From Polaromonas sp. A23 (lineage in GTDB: Bacteria > Pseudomonadota > Gammaproteobacteria > Burkholderiales > Burkholderiaceae_C): a stretch of 64,000 bases of DNA. Both the position numbers and the translations under genes were made by a program. Where the stretch lies: contig NZ_MUNO01000004.1 of assembly GCF_002001015.1 (NCBI RefSeq), positions 78,210 through 142,209 on the forward strand. The letters run 5' to 3'. Shown in pieces: positions 61,587 through 64,000 of this stretch. A model generated the notes under the pieces. That model was not told the origin of the DNA. It ran no database searches and saw only the letters and a program-made list of their open reading frames with translations. Every line of letters begins with the position of its first letter. The first letter of the stretch is position 1.

Positions 61587-63596
61587 TCAGCCCGGCCAGC
61601 TCAGCTGGGTGTATTGCTTTTTGAGCAGCGCCAGGCGAGGGACCGTGCCGCCAGAGGATGTGCCGGCATAACGCTGCGCTTCAAGTTGCAGCAGCCAGTC
61701 GTGCAGAGCATGGCCTTCGTCGCCATAACGCTCCATCACCTGCAGGGCCAACTGGCGCGGCGAGGTGCCGGCGTGGCTGGTCATGCCGGCTTTGGCCAGC
61801 TTTTTGCGGGCCCGGCCCAGCAGGCGCAGCCAGGGGTCGTGCTGGGTGCGGTCCCACAGGGTCCAGGCAGCGCCGGCAAGGCTGACCAGCACGACGATGC
61901 AGATCAGGACATAGGCAAGGTCTTCCCAGCTCGGCGACTCAAAGCCAATGTCCCTGAGCAGCTCCAGCTGCTTGCCCTGGGTGTAATTGAGGATCCATTG
62001 GTTCCAGCGGTTGTTGATCGCCTCCCAGGTGGCGCGCAATTGTGCCGCCAGGGTGGGGCTGAAGTTGCCCAATGCCTGCCCGACCAGCCCCTGTGGTGCC
62101 TCCAGCCTCAGGAAGGCGCCGATGCGCCCGGGGGATACGGCCGAGGTCGGGTCCACGCGCACCCAGCCCTGGTCCTGGTGCCAGACCTCGGCCCAGGCGT
62201 GCGCATCGCTCTGGCGCACCACCCAGAAGCCGTCGACGGAATTGAGCTCCCCGCCCTGGTAGCCGGTGACGATGCGGGCCGGCACGTCCATGGCGCGCAT
62301 CAGCACCACGAAAGCCGAGGCGATGTGTTCGCAGAAACCTTCCTTGCGGTCGAACCAGAATTCGTCGGCTGTATTGACGCCGTACACGCCCGGTTCCAGC
62401 GTGTAGGTGTAGCCGCCGGTGCGCAGCCTGTCCATGACGGCCTGCACCAGTGCCTGAGTGCCGGCCCGTGCATAACGCGGGTCGTTGCGCAGCTCGGCAG
62501 CCAGCGCCAGCGTGCGCGGGTTGAAGCCGGAGGGCAGTTCGACAAACTCCTGCAGGCCGGCTTCCCGCTTGTCCGGTCCGTGCCGGAACACCGGATGGCT
62601 CTGCACCTTGTAGCGCGCCAGATCGGTGATGGGGCGGTCGGTCAGCCATTGCAGGTCGTTGCTCATGCGCGTCCGGTAGCCGCGCAGCTCGGGGCTTTGA
62701 CTGGCGGCTTCCATCACAAACAGCCAGGGGCGGCTGGTGGGCTCAAGCGTTACCTCGTAACGGATGGCCTCTCCCTGGACGGCCAGGTTGTCGGGCAGCT
62801 TGTAGCGCGATGGAAAAGTCGAACGGTAGGAAGGAAGCCATTCGCGGCCGTCGAAGCCGGAGAGCACCGGGCCGCGAAAGTAAAGATCGCTCTGCGGCGG
62901 TGGCTTGCCTTCGAACGCAATCCGCATGGCCACGCTGCTGTCGAGCGCCAGCTTGGCAATGGTGCCCACCTGCATGGTCGCGCTCAGGCCGCTGCGGCCC
63001 GTCATGGCATCGGACGGGACACCCCAAAGCGGCGCCAGGCGCGGGAACAGCACAAACAGCAACACCATCACCGGTGCACCCAGCAGCGCCATCCAGCTCG
63101 CGGTCTTGGCGGCTTGCAGCAGCGGCGGCTTGCCTACCGGCATGTGTGCATTGACCAGGGCCGTCAGCAAGCCCAGCAGACCCAGCAGCATGCTGAAAGC
63201 CGTTAGCAGCGACTGGGAGTAGAAAAAGTTGGTGAGCATCGTGAAGAAGCTCAGGAAAAACACGACAAAGGCGTCGCGTTTGGCGCGCAGCTCCAGCGTC
63301 TTGAGCGCCAGCAAAATCACGATCAGCGTGACGCCGGCATCGCGCCCGAGCAGCGTGCGGTGTGTCATCGCCGTGGCAGCGACGGAAATGACCAGCAGGC
63401 CCAGCAGCCACCAACGGCCCGGCAAGGCCCTGGCACTGAAAGCCAGCCGGCCGCGCCAGAGCAGCATGGCGGCAGCCAGCGCGCTGCACCACCAGGGCAA
63501 CTCGCTGACCTGCGGCAGCAGCACCCAGGCTATGACCACCAGGAGGAACAGGGTGTCGCGGGCTTCGCGAGGGAGGGTTGTGAGGCGGGCTAACAT
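61587..63596 (-). CDS. TgpA-like membrane transglutaminase (DUF3488-transglutaminase)
   Basis: A 669-residue protein with five or six N-terminal helices (about 1-190, DUF3488), a periplasmic transglutaminase domain and a C-terminal helix near residue 570 followed by a cytoplasmic tail. The catalytic triad is visible as KEGFCEHIASAF (Cys), DAHAWAEVW (His) and RVDPTSAV (Asp). ATG at 63596 gives the conserved N-terminus; the frame continues upstream through a repeat. Related proteins are encoded with MoxR ATPase and DUF58 genes, which could lie outside the window upstream. The role is probably in the cell envelope. Confidence 0.92.
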   Translation of the reverse strand: MLARLTTLPREARDTLFLLVVIAWVLLPQVSELPWWCSALAAAMLLWRGRLAFSARALPGRWWLLGLLVISVAATAMTHRTLLGRDAGVTLIVILLALKTLELRAKRDAFVVFFLSFFTMLTNFFYSQSLLTAFSMLLGLLGLLTALVNAHMPVGKPPLLQAAKTASWMALLGAPVMVLLFVLFPRLAPLWGVPSDAMTGRSGLSATMQVGTIAKLALDSSVAMRIAFEGKPPPQSDLYFRGPVLSGFDGREWLPSYRSTFPSRYKLPDNLAVQGEAIRYEVTLEPTSRPWLFVMEAASQSPELRGYRTRMSNDLQWLTDRPITDLARYKVQSHPVFRHGPDKREAGLQEFVELPSGFNPRTLALAAELRNDPRYARAGTQALVQAVMDRLRTGGYTYTLEPGVYGVNTADEFWFDRKEGFCEHIASAFVVLMRAMDVPARIVTGYQGGELNSVDGFWVVRQSDAHAWAEVWHQDQGWVRVDPTSAVSPGRIGAFLRLEAPQGLVGQALGNFSPTLAAQLRATWEAINNRWNQWILNYTQGKQLELLRDIGFESPSWEDLAYVLICIVVLVSLAGAAWTLWDRTQHDPWLRLLGRARKKLAKAGMTSHAGTSPRQLALQVMERYGDEGHALHDWLLQLEAQRYAGTSSGGTVPRLALLKKQYTQLSWPG

Positions 63597-64000
63597 TTGC
63601 CGCCTGTTGGGGAACGGGTTGATGCTGCTGCATGGACCGAAGGCTGGCGGTCCGCCAGCAAGCCGGGGGTTGCCCGGCGGCAACTCACTTTCTTTTTGCG
63701 TCGCCAAAAAGAAAGTAAGCAAAGAAAAAGGCGACCCTGCTGTCTGCGACCCCCTTCGCTTGCGCTACGGGGGCAACCTGCGGTGCTCGGTCCAGCCGGG
63801 GTCGAGCTCGAACTCGCCTTCGGCTCAGACAATCGCTCGCCCTGATCCGTCTGGCCCTGCGCTCCTCGGCGCATACAGAAGGGTGGGGGAATCGGAGTCG
63901 GGAGCGGGTTCGGATACGCCATCGGGCTCCGGCGAGGACGCGCTTTGCGCGTCCTCGTCTCCCCGAATCCGCATTCGCTCCCCCACCCGTCGGGCTGGGC
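63597..64000. other. Non-coding end of the window
   Basis: No convincing gene. The first 80 bp would hold the 5' region of the TgpA-like gene; the rest is the dispersed repeat listed separately. Several open frames here are low-complexity translations of the repeat. Confidence 0.6.
63677..64000. repeat. Long dispersed intergenic repeat, continues past the window edge
   Basis: It begins with a perfect 11-bp hairpin CTTTCTTTTTG-CGTCGC-CAAAAAGAAAG (63688-63715), then TAAGCAAAGAAAAAGGCGACC and a series of CTTCG/GCTT-type small hairpins. A second strong hairpin GAGGACGCG-CTTTG-CGCGTCCTC is at 63934-63956. From memory, very similar sequence is common between genes in many beta- and some gamma-proteobacteria. 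Confidence 0.75.

Noticed and set aside
63590..63922. Open frames in the terminal repeat
   Set aside because: They are translations of a dispersed non-coding repeat and show no domain.

Overview
The window looks like a chromosomal segment of a Burkholderiales bacterium, most likely a Comamonadaceae member of the Polaromonas/Rhodoferax/Variovorax kind. This rests on high-GC coding sequence, the look of the proteins, and three families of short dispersed repeats that I associate from memory with that family. No database search was possible, so the genus is inference. There is no phage, plasmid or transposase gene and no CRISPR array.

1-12.6 kb is a surface polysaccharide locus. The end of a WecG/TagA/CpsF glycosyltransferase on the plus strand meets a tightly packed minus-strand run: galE, a small secreted protein, a flippase, a polymerase/ligase, two GT2 and one GT4 glycosyltransferases, an acyltransferase, a GMC oxidoreductase, an epimerase and a hexapeptide acetyltransferase. 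13-17.7 kb holds lipid and redox metabolism: ETF-ubiquinone oxidoreductase diverging from a short-chain dehydrogenase, then a DMT exporter, an acyl-CoA thioesterase and an AhpD-like protein.

17.7-24.4 kb is a signalling and stress block. A soluble four-PAS histidine kinase diverges from a GlrR/QseF-type sigma-54 activator. A globin gene follows, preceded by two perfect TGTC-N10-GACA sites and a sigma-54-like promoter, then a small membrane protein and a catalase. 24.8-28.2 kb carries a ribosome hibernation factor, a metallophosphoesterase translationally coupled to a Ser/Thr kinase-universal stress protein fusion, and a PAS-LuxR regulator. The regulator diverges from a 3-oxoacid CoA-transferase pair, which is followed by a terminator and tRNA-Gly(CCC).

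29.9-39.2 kb is a GABA/polyamine-type utilisation locus: gabT, a four-gene Pot-like ABC importer, gabD and a DsrE-like protein on the minus strand, with a divergent MocR/GabR regulator. 39.3-44.3 kb contains alaS, a dienelactone-hydrolase-like protein, a type II lumazine synthase behind an FMN riboswitch, and a RidA-family protein.

44.4-58.5 kb is the most unusual part. Two paralogous sets of transglutaminase, circularly permuted ATP-grasp and alpha-E domain genes flank comEC. In one set ATP-grasp and alpha-E are fused; in the other they are separate genes, with a truncated second alpha-E copy between them. Such sets are predicted peptide or amide-bond-forming systems of unknown product. 58.5-63.6 kb has two YceI proteins with a cytochrome b561, a MltB-type lytic transglycosylase and a TgpA-like membrane transglutaminase. 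The window ends in a non-coding dispersed repeat.
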